DNA from: Pseudomonas parafulva
GTDB lineage: Bacteria; Pseudomonadota; Gammaproteobacteria; Pseudomonadales; Pseudomonadaceae
Direction: 5' to 3'
Length of the DNA: 64,000 bases
NCBI RefSeq assembly: GCF_002021815.1
Contig: NZ_CP019952.1
Span: 403,001 to 467,000 of the forward strand
Positions within the stretch are counted from its first letter, which is position 1, and each line of letters begins with the position of its first letter. The notes below the pieces were generated by a model. The model had not been told where the DNA came from and ran no database searches. It was given only the letters and a program-made list of their open reading frames with translations. Positions 52,034-62,869 of this stretch are shown here, piece by piece. Made by a program: the position numbers and the translations under genes.

Positions 52034-54169
52034 ATGGATGGCGCTCACCTTCAACTCATGCCACAGGATGGCAGCTCGGTGCTTCTGGTAGTCGACGATT
52101 ACCCGGAGAACCTCATCAGTATGCAAGCCTTGTTGTCGCGCCAGGATTGGCAGGTGCTGACGGCAAGTTCGGGCCGAGAAGCCCTGAGCGCGTTGTTGGA
52201 AAACGATGTCGACCTGGTTTTACTCGATGTGCATATGCCCGAGATGGACGGCTTCGAAGTCGCTCGTCTGATGCGTGGCAGCCAGCGAACCCGGCTTACG
52301 CCCATCATTTTCCTGACAGCCAACGAGCAGTCCCAGGCCGCCGTGTTGAAAGGCTATGCCAACGGCGCCGTGGACTACATGTTCAAGCCGTTCGACCCGC
52401 AGATTCTCAAGCCCAAGGTTCAGGCCCTGCTCGACCAGCAGCGCAATCGGCGGCGTTTGCAGGCGCTGACCCGTGAACTCGACGAAGCCCGCGCCTTCAA
52501 TGCATCCATTCTGGACAATGCGGCCGAGGGTATTGTGGTGGTGGATGCAGGCGGCATCATCCGCTTCGCCAACCCGGCTGTCTGTTCCCTGCTGGCAACG
52601 CCTATCGAACTGTTGCAGAACGTCGACCTGCTGGGGCTGTTGCAGCTGAGCACGCCGAGTACGTGGCAGGATTCGGCGTTCTACCAAAGCTACCTGGCCA
52701 GGCGCATCTACCGCCTGCACGACGCCCAATTGCGTCGCCCGAGCGGCGAGCTGCTGCCGGTGGCCCTGTCCTGTGCGCCCCTGCCTGCCGAGCAGCAGGC
52801 GATGGTGGTGACCGTGCTGGACATGTCGGCGGTGCACAACCTGCACCAACAGCTCGAATACCAGGCCATTACCGACCCACTTACCGGCCTGCTTAACCGC
52901 CGTGGGTTCTACCAGGCGGCCGAAGGGGCATTGCTGCGCAATGAGCGCTCCGACCGGGCGCAGGCCTTGATGTACATGGACCTGGATGGCTTCAAGCGTA
53001 TCAACGATTCCCTCGGCCACGATGCAGGTGACCGGGTATTGCGCTGGGTGGCCGAGCAGCTCAAGGATTGTCTGGGCAGTGAAGCCCTGCTGGCACGCAT
53101 GGGCGGAGACGAATTCACCGCGCTGTTCGACGGCTTGCCCTATGCCGAGCAAGCCGGGCGCTACGCCGAGCGGCTGCTCGAGCGCATTGCCATCAGCCAC
53201 CAGATCGATGGGCTGGACGTATGCCTGGGCGTGAGCATCGGCATCGCTACCTACCCCGACTGCGGTGGCAACGTCGAAGGCTTGCTGCGCGCAGCCGACG
53301 CGGCCATGTACGCTGCCAAGCAGGCAGGGCGCCAGCAGTATCGCTTCTACGACCAGGAGCTCAATGGCCGCGCCCGTTCCCGCCTGATGCTCGAAGACGG
53401 CGTGCGTACGGCCATCGAGCAGCAGGATTTTACCTTGGTGTATCAGCCGCAAGTGGCCTTCGCCGATGGTCGCCTGCGCGGCTTCGAAGCCCTGCTACGC
53501 TGGCAGCACCCCAGCGTTGGCGATGTGCCGCCAGGCCTGTTCATTCCCCTGCTCGAGGAAGCGCGGCTGATCAACCGCCTGGCCGGCTGGATCTACGGAC
53601 AGAGTGCTGCCCAGCGCCAGGCCTGGTACCAATGCTTTGCGACCGACATTGTGTTGGGCATCAGCCTGAGCCGGGCCCAGTTCGTCTCGCCAAGCCTGGT
53701 CGAGGAGCTGCAACGGGTCATCCAGCGCTATAGCCTGCAGCCAGCGCACCTGGAAGTGGAAGTGGCCGAAACCTCGCTCATGTACAACATCGATGCGGCG
53801 GTCAAGCAGGTCGACCGGTTGCGCGCGCTGGGTGTACGTGTGGCGCTGGACGATTTCGGGGCCGGTGACTGCTCACTGCGTATGCTGCGCGATTTGCCCA
53901 TCGATACCCTGAAACTCGATCGCCACCTGGTGGCGCGCCTGCCGGAGGCGTCGGCCGATGCGGCGCTGGCACGCAGCGTCATCGGGCTGTGTGCCGATTA
54001 CGGGATCACCGTGATTGCCGAGGGCGTGGAAACCCAGGCCCAGGCTCAATGGCTCAAAGCCGCAGGCTGCCAATACGTTCAGGGCTTCTTGGTAGCGCAC
54101 CCTATGACAGCTGCCGATGCCAGCAACTTCCCGGCAATTTTCCCCTGGCCTGCCCCGCCAGCGGGTTAG
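52034..54169 (+). CDS. cfcR: CfcR-like response regulator, REC-PAS-GGDEF-EAL
   Basis: 711 residues. Receiver (VVDDYPENL; phospho-Asp in LLDVHMPEMDGFEV, about residue 64), a PAS-like segment (about 150-270), GGDEF (about 356-362, ARMGGDEFT) and EAL (about 484, FEALLRW; DDFGAGDCS about 606; EGVET about 662). The location after fba and the layout match P. putida PP_4959/CfcR, a regulator that makes c-di-GMP and is reported to need RpoS and a partner kinase. The diguanylate cyclase site looks intact, with no RxxD inhibitory site before it. In the EAL domain the metal-binding Asn of the usual NLS motif is Ser (GISLSRAQ), so phosphodiesterase activity may be weak. Confidence 0.9.
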   Translation: MDGAHLQLMPQDGSSVLLVVDDYPENLISMQALLSRQDWQVLTASSGREALSALLENDVDLVLLDVHMPEMDGFEVARLMRGSQRTRLTPIIFLTANEQSQAAVLKGYANGAVDYMFKPFDPQILKPKVQALLDQQRNRRRLQALTRELDEARAFNASILDNAAEGIVVVDAGGIIRFANPAVCSLLATPIELLQNVDLLGLLQLSTPSTWQDSAFYQSYLARRIYRLHDAQLRRPSGELLPVALSCAPLPAEQQAMVVTVLDMSAVHNLHQQLEYQAITDPLTGLLNRRGFYQAAEGALLRNERSDRAQALMYMDLDGFKRINDSLGHDAGDRVLRWVAEQLKDCLGSEALLARMGGDEFTALFDGLPYAEQAGRYAERLLERIAISHQIDGLDVCLGVSIGIATYPDCGGNVEGLLRAADAAMYAAKQAGRQQYRFYDQELNGRARSRLMLEDGVRTAIEQQDFTLVYQPQVAFADGRLRGFEALLRWQHPSVGDVPPGLFIPLLEEARLINRLAGWIYGQSAAQRQAWYQCFATDIVLGISLSRAQFVSPSLVEELQRVIQRYSLQPAHLEVEVAETSLMYNIDAAVKQVDRLRALGVRVALDDFGAGDCSLRMLRDLPIDTLKLDRHLVARLPEASADAALARSVIGLCADYGITVIAEGVETQAQAQWLKAAGCQYVQGFLVAHPMTAADASNFPAIFPWPAPPAG

Positions 54170-54200
54170 AATTGCCGCTCGTTACGCAGACTGTACTGCC

Positions 54201-54701
54201 ATGACCGTCCTACGCTACCTGCAAGCTTACCCACCGCACCTGCAACAACAGGTGCGGCAGATGATCGACAGCGACCGCCTTGGCGAATACCTGCACAAGC
54301 GCTACCCCGAGCGGCACGAGGTACAAAGCGACAAGGCCTTGTACAGCTACGCCCAGGAACTGCGCCAGCGTTTTCTGCGCAGTGCACCGCCACTGGACAA
54401 GGTGTTGTTCGACAGCCGGCTGGACCTGACACACCGGGCGCTGGGCCTGAACACTGCCGTCTCTCGCGTGCAGGGCGGCAAACTCAAGGCCAAGAAGGAA
54501 ATCCGCATCGCCTCGCTGTTCAAGGAGGCTGCGCCGCAGTTTCTGCGCATGATCGTGGTGCATGAGTTGGCCCACTTGCGCGAGCGTGACCACAACAAGG
54601 CGTTCTACCAGCTCTGTCAGCACATGGAGCCGGACTACCATCAACTGGAATTCGACCTGCGCGTCTACCTGACCTATCGGGAGTTGCCGGGTAACGCTTG
54701 A
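54201..54701 (+). CDS. YgjP-like metallopeptidase-fold protein
   Basis: 166 residues. HELAHLRERDHNKAFYQLC carries an HExxH zinc motif with a third His a few residues on, the layout of the YgjP/DUF45 (M48-related) group. It is soluble, with no membrane span, and related to UTP pyrophosphatase/protease-like YgjP; the substrate is unknown. The ATG is 31 bp after the cfcR stop. The next gene starts 11 bp after its stop. Confidence 0.82.
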   Translation: MTVLRYLQAYPPHLQQQVRQMIDSDRLGEYLHKRYPERHEVQSDKALYSYAQELRQRFLRSAPPLDKVLFDSRLDLTHRALGLNTAVSRVQGGKLKAKKEIRIASLFKEAAPQFLRMIVVHELAHLRERDHNKAFYQLCQHMEPDYHQLEFDLRVYLTYRELPGNA

Positions 54702-54712
54702 GGACCCGCAGC

Positions 54713-55009
54713 ATGGAAATAAGCAAGACCAAGAGCAGTTTCTACCGCCGTCTTTATGTCGCCTGGCTGATCGACAGCCAGGCCGCTACCAGCGTGCCTG
54801 CGCTGATGGAGGCTACGGGCATGCCCCGGCGCACGGCCCAGGACACCCTTGCAGCGCTGGCCGATCTGGACATCGTCTGCACCTTCGAGCAGCAAGAAGG
54901 CGCGCGCAATCACGCAGGCCATTACCGCATAAAGGACTGGGGGGCCATCGACCGGCAGTGGATCGAGCGTCACCTGAATCAAATACGCAAGGTACTGGGT
55001 TATCCCTGA
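54713..55009 (+). CDS. Small winged-helix DNA-binding protein
   Basis: 98 residues: MEISKTKSSFYRRLYVAWLIDSQAATS..., with a helix-turn-helix in VPALMEATGMPRRTAQDTLAALADLDI and a wing region (TFEQQEGARNHAGHYRIKDWG). The family is widespread in pseudomonads without a known target. The ATG is chosen with GAGGA about nine bases upstream; a TTG five codons earlier is in frame. It is probably cotranscribed with the metallopeptidase-fold gene. Confidence 0.8.
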   Translation: MEISKTKSSFYRRLYVAWLIDSQAATSVPALMEATGMPRRTAQDTLAALADLDIVCTFEQQEGARNHAGHYRIKDWGAIDRQWIERHLNQIRKVLGYP

Positions 55010-55154
55010 CCTGTACCCGTTAAGTCCACTGCAATAAAAACCGTAGGTTCGGCCAGAATAGAGGCTAGATGACACTATTGGCCGCTGCCCCGACCAGAGC
55101 CTTTGTGTAAGCTCACCCGCAGTGTACGTTTCTTCACCGCGCAAGGGCTTGGGC

Positions 55155-55892
55155 ATGCGGCTGATGCTTTGTGTTCTCGGGTTACTGGCCACTGTCATGG
55201 CGCCTCCGGCCGCCGCCTCCGGCAAGCTGCGCCTGGTATCGGATCATTGGCCGCCCTTCACCGACGCCAGTATGCCTGGCGGCGGTCTGGCCATCAGCAT
55301 CGTGACCACGGCGCTGACGCGGGCGGGGTATAGCAGCAGCTTCGAGGAGGCACCCTGGGCTCGGGCCCTGGCAGGCGTCGGGGACGGTCGTTACGACATA
55401 CTGATCAACGCCTGGCACAACGAATCGCGTGCGCGCATCGGACTTTTTTCCAGCGCCTACCTGAACAACCGTATCCGCCTGCTGCAGCGTAAGGGTGCGG
55501 GCCTGCATTATGAGCACATCTCGGACCTGTATCCCTACAGCATCGCCGTGGTGCGTGATTACGCCTACTCGAGCGCGTTCGACGGCAATACCCGCTTGCA
55601 CAAGGTAGCGGTGAGTACATTTTCGTCCGCCGTGCGCATGCTGGCGGCAGGGCGTGTGAGCCTGGCCGTGGAGGACGAGTACGTGGCCCGCTATCACCTG
55701 CAGCGCGAGCCGGACAATGTGCGTGACAAGGTGGAGCTGGTGGAGCCTGCACTGGGCGAAAACCCGCTGCACATTCTGGTCAGCTTGAAGCACCCGGATC
55801 ACCAATTGATCGTCGCTCGCTTCGACGCGGCCATCGCCGCCATGAAGGCCGATGGCAGTTATGAACGGTTACTGCATCAGTATGGTTTCTAG
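55155..55892 (+). CDS. Periplasmic solute-binding protein, family 3 (orphan)
   Basis: 245 residues. Signal peptide about 1-22 (ends PPAAAS), then KLRLVSDHWPPFTDASMPGGGLAIS, YDILINAWHNESRARIGLFS and a C-terminal family 3 fold. It is similar in outline to the protein at 32144-32932 (both mature proteins start LRLVSD-W-P). No transporter genes lie nearby. The ligand is unknown. A GTG 11 codons upstream is in frame but would precede the signal. Confidence 0.82.
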   Translation: MRLMLCVLGLLATVMAPPAAASGKLRLVSDHWPPFTDASMPGGGLAISIVTTALTRAGYSSSFEEAPWARALAGVGDGRYDILINAWHNESRARIGLFSSAYLNNRIRLLQRKGAGLHYEHISDLYPYSIAVVRDYAYSSAFDGNTRLHKVAVSTFSSAVRMLAAGRVSLAVEDEYVARYHLQREPDNVRDKVELVEPALGENPLHILVSLKHPDHQLIVARFDAAIAAMKADGSYERLLHQYGF

Positions 55893-55946
55893 GCGAGCAG
55901 GGGTGGCGTTACGATGCGCCGGCTTGGCAATGGCTTCAGGATTGCA

Positions 55947-56140
55947 GCTTCGCAGCTCATGGTGCCGGGGGCCGCTCTGCGGCCCATCGCGGCACAAGGG
56001 CCGCTCCTACAAAGACCGCGTTTGCCTGCAAGTCGGTGCATCCAAAGGCAATCGATTTCTCGGGTGGGAGCGGCCTTGCCGGGGCGCCGGACCGGCCGCG
56101 ATGGGCCGCAAAGCGGCCCCGGCAGTATGCGCTGCGAAGC
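55947..56140. repeat. Inverted pair of REP-like elements between the solute-binding protein and yccS
   Basis: One arm (about 55947-56011, ending CGCTCCTACA) and a rearranged inverted arm (about 56065-56140, starting GGGAGCGGCCTTG) share GGGCCGC...GCGGCCC hairpins and the GCGCTGCGAAGC end with the pair at 8.3 kb. The second arm carries an extra GCCGGGGCGCCGGACC segment. The 347-base gap 55893-56239 between converging genes holds only this. Confidence 0.78.
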
Positions 56141-56239
56141 TGAAATATCAGGCTATTGCATAGCCCCTACCAATCCGCTGTCCCTGGAGATTCGCCAGCC
56201 TGCGAAGACTAATCAAAGCTATTCATCCTTGCTCCAGAC

Positions 56240-58438
56240 CTAACGCGAAGCGCCACCTGCCGGAGCATCCTTCTTGATCAAATGCGCCGCCAACGTACGC
56301 AGCGGAGCCAATTGGCGGCAGATCAGTGCCAGTTGCGTCTGTACCAGGCGCTGATGTTCATCCACCTCTTCGGGCATCTGCTCCAAGGCGTTGGCAAGCG
56401 CTTCTTCGGCATCGCTGTGAATCGCTACCGGTGAGCGCGCCGCCAGGCCATTGGCTATTTCCTCAAGGCTGTTTGCCAGGCGGCTGCCTGCGTCTTCGAT
56501 CAAGTGCTCCCGTGCGTCGGCCGGCAGAGCCGTGTCACGGTGGGCGCCCAGTCCCGACAGGTAGCTGAGCAGGGTGTGCGACAGCACCAGGAAGCGGAAG
56601 CCCACATCGGCCTCCTTGCGAAAGTGGCCAGGCTCCATGAGCATGTTAGCCAAGGTCGTCGACAGGGCCGCATCGGCATTGTGGGCATTGCGCCGCGCCA
56701 GGCGATAGGCCAGGTCGTCGCGCTTGCCGTAGGCATATTGCTGCATGATCTGGCGCAGGTACTCGCTGGCACAGATCAGCGTGTTGGCCAAGGCCTTGTT
56801 CAAGCGGCGGCCTTGCCAGTCGGGCAGGAACAGGAACACGGCAAGAATGGCGATCAGGCTCCCGACCAGGGTGTCGAACAGCCGCGGCAGGAACAGCCCG
56901 TAGCCGTCGCCGATCTGGTTGAAACAGAACAGCACCATCAGTGTGATCGCAGCGGTGGCCAGGGTGTAGCGCGTGGTTCGGTTGACGAAGAACACCACCC
57001 CCGCCACGACCGCGAACAGCGACTGGATGACCGGGTTGGGGAACAGGTCGAACAGCGCCCAGCCGACGGTCAGGCCCACGGCAGTGCCGATGATGCGCTG
57101 CACCAGTTTGCGCCGGGTTGCTCCGTAGTTGGGTTGGCACACGAACAGCGTGGTCAGGATGATCCAGTAGCCCTGGGTCGGGTGGATCAGGTGCACCATG
57201 CCGTAACCGATGGACAGGGCCAGCGGCAGGCGCAGGGCGTGGCGGAACAACAGCGAGGTGGGCGTCAATTGCGTGCGCAGGCGCTTGCCCATGTCCTTGA
57301 GCGAGCGCGGCGAGCGGTCCAGCAAGCTGCTGTCGCTGGCATCGGCCAGGCTGTCAGGGTTGCTTGCGGCACCGAGCAGGCGATCGAGCGTGGCCAGGTT
57401 GGCCGCCAGTGCACGTAATGAACGCAGCAGCCCGCGCCAGGCCGGGTTGTTCTGGCCGCGCAGGTGTTCGAGCGAAGCGTTGAGGTCTTCGAGTGCCTCG
57501 GTAAAGCCGCTGGCCAACACGAAGGGTTGGCGCAACCGAATCGAGCGTGCAAGTTCCTGGCACGAGGCACCTTGCTTGCGCAGCAGGCGCTGGCACCGGA
57601 ACATCACATCGCTGTGGAAGAAAGCTTCGGCCAGTGCATTGTAGGGGTAGTGGGAGGCGCTGACCCGCTCATGGATGTCCTGGGCCAGGAAGTAGAGTTT
57701 CAGGTAACGGCTGACCTTGGAGTTGGGCTGGCTGTTGCCCACCCGGTGCAGGATGATTTCCTTCGCCGCGTTGAGGGCCGCCACCACCTTGCCATTTTGC
57801 TGGGCGAGTTCGAGCCGACGTGCTTCGACGTCCAGGGTGCGGACAGGCTCGAACAGGCTGGCCTTGAGCTTGAGATAGCTGCCCAGTTCGAAGAACAGCT
57901 TCGCCAGGCTCTGCTGCACCGGCTGGTTGGAGAACAACGCCTGCCACAGCACCGAGAGCAGCCCATACCAGGCCGCGCCTGCCACCAGCAGCATGGGTTC
58001 GTGCCAGAAGTCCGTCACCTGCCCGCCGCGCTGGTCCACGCCGATCATCGTGTAGACCGCCGTGATGAGTGTTGCCGATGCGATGGCGCCGTAGCGCTCG
58101 CCCAGGGCGCCCAGCATGGTCAAGGCAAACGCTGCCAGGGCCAGGGCGCAGACGAAGATCAGGGGGTAGGGGAACAGCAGTTCGACCGCGAGCGCCGCGA
58201 TGGCAAAACAGACCAGGGTGACCGCCAGGGCGCTGAGGCGGCCTTGCCAGCTGTCGTCGGTTTCAGCCAGGGCACTGGCGATGATGCCCAGAAACAACGG
58301 GATCAGCAGGGCCATTTCGTTCTGGTGCCAGCACAGGGCAAGGCTGCCGGTAAGGGCAATGGTTACCCGGATGCTGTAGCTGAACTTGTCCTGGCCCCAC
58401 AGGCGACGCAGTGAATGACGTAACGAGCTCGATGACAT
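56240..58438 (-). CDS. yccS: YccS-like FUSC-family inner-membrane transporter
   Basis: 732 residues. Two hydrophobic blocks of about five to six spans each (about 25-150 and 405-520) separated by a roughly 230-residue cytoplasmic domain, and a C-terminal soluble domain of about 190 residues (ALANTLICASEYLRQIMQQ...). This is the YccS/YhfK layout of the FUSC (aromatic acid exporter-like) family. Typical block: HPTQGYWIILTTLFVCQPNYGATR. The substrate is unknown. The ATG gives MSSSSLRHSLRRLWG; upstream frame has no family similarity. Confidence 0.9.
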   Translation of the reverse strand: MSSSSLRHSLRRLWGQDKFSYSIRVTIALTGSLALCWHQNEMALLIPLFLGIIASALAETDDSWQGRLSALAVTLVCFAIAALAVELLFPYPLIFVCALALAAFALTMLGALGERYGAIASATLITAVYTMIGVDQRGGQVTDFWHEPMLLVAGAAWYGLLSVLWQALFSNQPVQQSLAKLFFELGSYLKLKASLFEPVRTLDVEARRLELAQQNGKVVAALNAAKEIILHRVGNSQPNSKVSRYLKLYFLAQDIHERVSASHYPYNALAEAFFHSDVMFRCQRLLRKQGASCQELARSIRLRQPFVLASGFTEALEDLNASLEHLRGQNNPAWRGLLRSLRALAANLATLDRLLGAASNPDSLADASDSSLLDRSPRSLKDMGKRLRTQLTPTSLLFRHALRLPLALSIGYGMVHLIHPTQGYWIILTTLFVCQPNYGATRRKLVQRIIGTAVGLTVGWALFDLFPNPVIQSLFAVVAGVVFFVNRTTRYTLATAAITLMVLFCFNQIGDGYGLFLPRLFDTLVGSLIAILAVFLFLPDWQGRRLNKALANTLICASEYLRQIMQQYAYGKRDDLAYRLARRNAHNADAALSTTLANMLMEPGHFRKEADVGFRFLVLSHTLLSYLSGLGAHRDTALPADAREHLIEDAGSRLANSLEEIANGLAARSPVAIHSDAEEALANALEQMPEEVDEHQRLVQTQLALICRQLAPLRTLAAHLIKKDAPAGGASR

Positions 58439-58562
58439 GATGGCCTGCCGGGCAGTGATCGTAGAAATACCGTAGCGATGAGCGGGGCCGCCAGGCGCCC
58501 CGCCACCCGCTATTGAGCACGTGCCAGCAAGAAGCGTTCCGTGCTGCGCGGTGGATTCTACC

Positions 58563-59744
58563 CTAGACGAACTGCGCTGCGGCGTTGGCCGATGCCCAAG
58601 CCCACTGGAAGTTGAAGCCGCCCAGGTGCCCCGTGACGTCCAGCACTTCACCGATGAAGTAAAGCCCCGGGCTCTTGAGCGACTCCATGGTCTTGGACGA
58701 GACCTCACGGGTGTCCACACCGCCCAAGGTCACCTCGGCAGTGCGGTAACCCTCGGTGCCGGCAGGCACCAGTTGCCAGCGTGCCAGCTTGTCGGCGATC
58801 AGGGCCAGTTCAGCCGGTGTGTACTGCTTCATCGGCTTGGATTCGAACCACTGCTCGGCCAGCAAAGTGGCCAGCTTGCGCGTGAACACCTCACCCAGCA
58901 CGGTCTTGAGTTCAGCATTGCCGCGCTCGGTTTGCTGGGTCTGCAACCAGTCCAGCGCATCGCGGTCAGGCAGCAGGTTGATCTCAAGCGTATCGCCGGC
59001 TTCCCAGAACGATGAGACCTGCAGGATCGCCGGGCCGCTCAGGCCCCGGTGGGTGAACAGCAGGTTTTCACGGAAGCTGGTGCCGTTGCAGCTGGCGGTG
59101 CAGTCCAGCGAGGTGCCGGACAGCTCGCTGCACATGGCCTTGAGCTGGGGCTCGGTGATGGTGAATGGCACCAGGCCCGCGCGGGTCGGCAGCAAGGTAT
59201 GGCCAAACTGTCGGGCCACCTGGTAGCCGAAACCGGTCGCACCCAACGTCGGGATGGACAGACCACCCGTCGCGATCACCAGCGACTGGCAGGCGAATGG
59301 GCCGGCGCTGGTCTGCAGCAGGTAGCCGTTGTCGGTCTTGTCGATCTGCTCGATGCTGGTGTGCATGCGAATCTGGGCGCCGGCCTCGTCGCACTCGGCC
59401 AGGAGCATGTCGAGGATGTCGCTGGCCTTGTTGTCGCAGAACAGCTGGCCGAGCTTTTTTTCGTGGTAGGGCACGCCGTGCTTGCACACCAGCTCGATGA
59501 AGTCCCACTGGGTGTAGCGAGCCAGGGCCGACTTGCAGAAGTGCGCGTTGTGCGAAAGAAAGTTGCTCGGCTCGGTGTACAGGTTGGTGAAATTGCAGCG
59601 CCCGCCGCCGGACATCAGGATCTTCTTGCCTGGCTTGTTGGCGTGGTCGAGCAGCAGGACCCGGCGGCCTCGGCGGGCGCTGAGCTGGGCACACATCAGG
59701 CCGGCAGCGCCTGCGCCCAGGATGATCACGTCGGTGGAGTGCAC
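58563..59744 (-). CDS. BaiN/HI0933-family flavoprotein (NAD(P)/FAD-dependent oxidoreductase)
   Basis: 393-residue flavoprotein of the HI0933-like (YhiN/BaiN) family: FAD fold VIILGAGAAGLMCAQLSARRG, LLDHANKPGKKILMSGGGRCN, and the terminal segment HLGGFNFQWAWASANAA. The BaiN member reduces bile-acid intermediates; the role of the common proteobacterial version is unsettled. Leftward, upstream of yccS with 124 bp between. Confidence 0.9.
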   Translation of the reverse strand: MHSTDVIILGAGAAGLMCAQLSARRGRRVLLLDHANKPGKKILMSGGGRCNFTNLYTEPSNFLSHNAHFCKSALARYTQWDFIELVCKHGVPYHEKKLGQLFCDNKASDILDMLLAECDEAGAQIRMHTSIEQIDKTDNGYLLQTSAGPFACQSLVIATGGLSIPTLGATGFGYQVARQFGHTLLPTRAGLVPFTITEPQLKAMCSELSGTSLDCTASCNGTSFRENLLFTHRGLSGPAILQVSSFWEAGDTLEINLLPDRDALDWLQTQQTERGNAELKTVLGEVFTRKLATLLAEQWFESKPMKQYTPAELALIADKLARWQLVPAGTEGYRTAEVTLGGVDTREVSSKTMESLKSPGLYFIGEVLDVTGHLGGFNFQWAWASANAAAQFV

Positions 59745-59766
59745 GGTGTTACCTCATCAATAGCCG

Positions 59767-59883
59767 AGGCCGCGTTGCGGCCCATCGCAGGCACGCCAGC
59801 GCCTACAGGGACGGCAACTGGCTGGAGGCCTGTGATGATCCTGTAGGGGCTGGCTTGTCTGCGATAGGCTGCAACGCGGCCCG
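59767..59883. repeat. Inverted REP pair between the BaiN-type gene and dbpA
   Basis: The arm at about 59767-59809 (GGCCGCGTTGCGGCCCATCG ... CGCCTACAGG) is mirrored by about 59841-59883 (CCTGTAGGGGCTGGC ... GCTGCAACGCGGCC). It is a divergent member of the same element family, here in the shorter 43-base form. Confidence 0.75.
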
Positions 59884-59891
59884 AAAAAATG

Positions 59892-61277
<1,386 letters not shown>

Positions 61278-61341
61278 GAGGCGGGCCTGCGGTGCGAAGC
61301 GAAAAATGCTGCACAGTCTACCAGCCCCGACGCCATTCGCC

Positions 61342-62769
61342 CTAAGACTCCACGTGCTCTTCCGGACGACGGGCACGCCTTCCGTCCGTCGGCGCCAGTT
61401 GCAGGAAGATGGCCGCCGCCAGCATAGCCATGATGCCGATGGTGAAGAACGTCAGCTGGAACGCACCCAAGGTGGTTTCCACGCCTTCGGCGCTGCCTGC
61501 TGCCGTGAAGCCGCCCAGCAGCGCGCCAGCACAAGCCACCCCCAGGCTCAGCGACAGCTGGGCCACCACCGACAACAAGCTGTTGCCGCTACTGGCGCTG
61601 GCATCGTCCAGGTCGATCAGCGTCACCGTGTTCATGGCAGTGAACTGCAGGGAGTTCACGGCGCCCAGCAGGCCCAGTTGCACCAGCAGCAACCAGTACG
61701 GGGTCTGCTCGTCCACCAGGCCCAGGCCAGCGAGCAGCACGCCCAGCAGCACCGTGTTGCCAGTCAGGATGATGCGGTAACCGAGCCGTTCGATCAGCGG
61801 CCTGGCGACGGACTTGGCGACCATGGCCGCCGCCGCCAAGGGGATCATGCTCATGCCCGCCTGGGCCGGTGAATACCCAAGCGCTACCTGAAGCAGCAGC
61901 GGTACCAGGAACGGCAGTGCACCGCTGCCCAGGCGGGCGAACAGGTTGCCCAGGATACCGATGGCGAAGGTACGTACGCGGAACAGGCTCGGAGAGAACA
62001 ACGGCTCCGGGTCGCGCCCGGCTCGCAGCCAGTAGGCCGCCAGGCAGGCCATGCCGGCGAACAGCAGCAACATGACGCGCAAGTGCGGCAGGTGCAGCTC
62101 GCCCAGGCCTTCCATGGCGATGGTGATCAGCACCATCGCGGCGCCGAACAGCAAAAAGCCCGGCCCGTCGAACGTAGTGCGCTCGGCGCCGCGCAGGTCG
62201 GGTATGAACTTCCAGACGGCGTAACAGCCCAGCAGGCCGACCGGCAAGTTGAGCAGGAAGATCCAGTGCCAGCTCAGGATCTCCACCAGCCAGCCACCTA
62301 CCGTCGGGCCCAGCAATGGCCCGAGCAGACCAGGGATGGTGATGAAGCTCATGATGCGCACCAGTTCGGTGCGAGGGTAGGCGCGCAGCACCACCAGCCG
62401 GCCGACCGGCAGCATCAGCGCCCCGCCGAGCCCTTGCACGATCCGCGCGAAGATCAGAAAGCCCAGGCTGTTGGCCACTGCGCACAGCAACGAGCCGAAA
62501 CTGAACAGCAGGATGGCTCTGAAGAAGATGCGCTTGGTGCCGAAACGGTCGGCGATCCAGCCCGAGGCGGGGATCAGCAAAGCCACGGTGAGCATGTACG
62601 AAATGATCACACCCTGCATGCGCAAGGGGTCTTCGGCCAGGGAGCGGGCCATGGCGGGCAGCGCGGTGTTGAGAATGGTGCCGTCCAGCGACTGCATGAA
62701 GAAGGCGATCGCCACCACCCATGGCAGCCAGCGGGCGGTGATGGGGTCGAGCGGGTTGCGTTCGGGCAT
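61342..62769 (-). CDS. MFS multidrug efflux transporter, DHA2 (MdtD-like)
   Basis: 475 residues, about 14 predicted spans. MFS motifs: SLDGTILNTALPAMARSL at the first helix, GWIADRFGTKRIF (motif A) and GPLLGPTVGGWL (motif C for antiporters). The wording resembles E. coli MdtD, a drug:proton antiporter family member; the substrate is not predictable. Upstream of a TldD-related gene on the same strand. Confidence 0.9.
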   Translation of the reverse strand: MPERNPLDPITARWLPWVVAIAFFMQSLDGTILNTALPAMARSLAEDPLRMQGVIISYMLTVALLIPASGWIADRFGTKRIFFRAILLFSFGSLLCAVANSLGFLIFARIVQGLGGALMLPVGRLVVLRAYPRTELVRIMSFITIPGLLGPLLGPTVGGWLVEILSWHWIFLLNLPVGLLGCYAVWKFIPDLRGAERTTFDGPGFLLFGAAMVLITIAMEGLGELHLPHLRVMLLLFAGMACLAAYWLRAGRDPEPLFSPSLFRVRTFAIGILGNLFARLGSGALPFLVPLLLQVALGYSPAQAGMSMIPLAAAAMVAKSVARPLIERLGYRIILTGNTVLLGVLLAGLGLVDEQTPYWLLLVQLGLLGAVNSLQFTAMNTVTLIDLDDASASSGNSLLSVVAQLSLSLGVACAGALLGGFTAAGSAEGVETTLGAFQLTFFTIGIMAMLAAAIFLQLAPTDGRRARRPEEHVES

Positions 62770-62869
62770 GACGTCCTCGTCTGTCTGTACTGGCCTCTCG
62801 ACGGCAAGCGCCGCGCCTACGGGGCGGGGCAGGCGTGGCTACCGCCGTGAGGTGGCCGGCAAAATCCAA

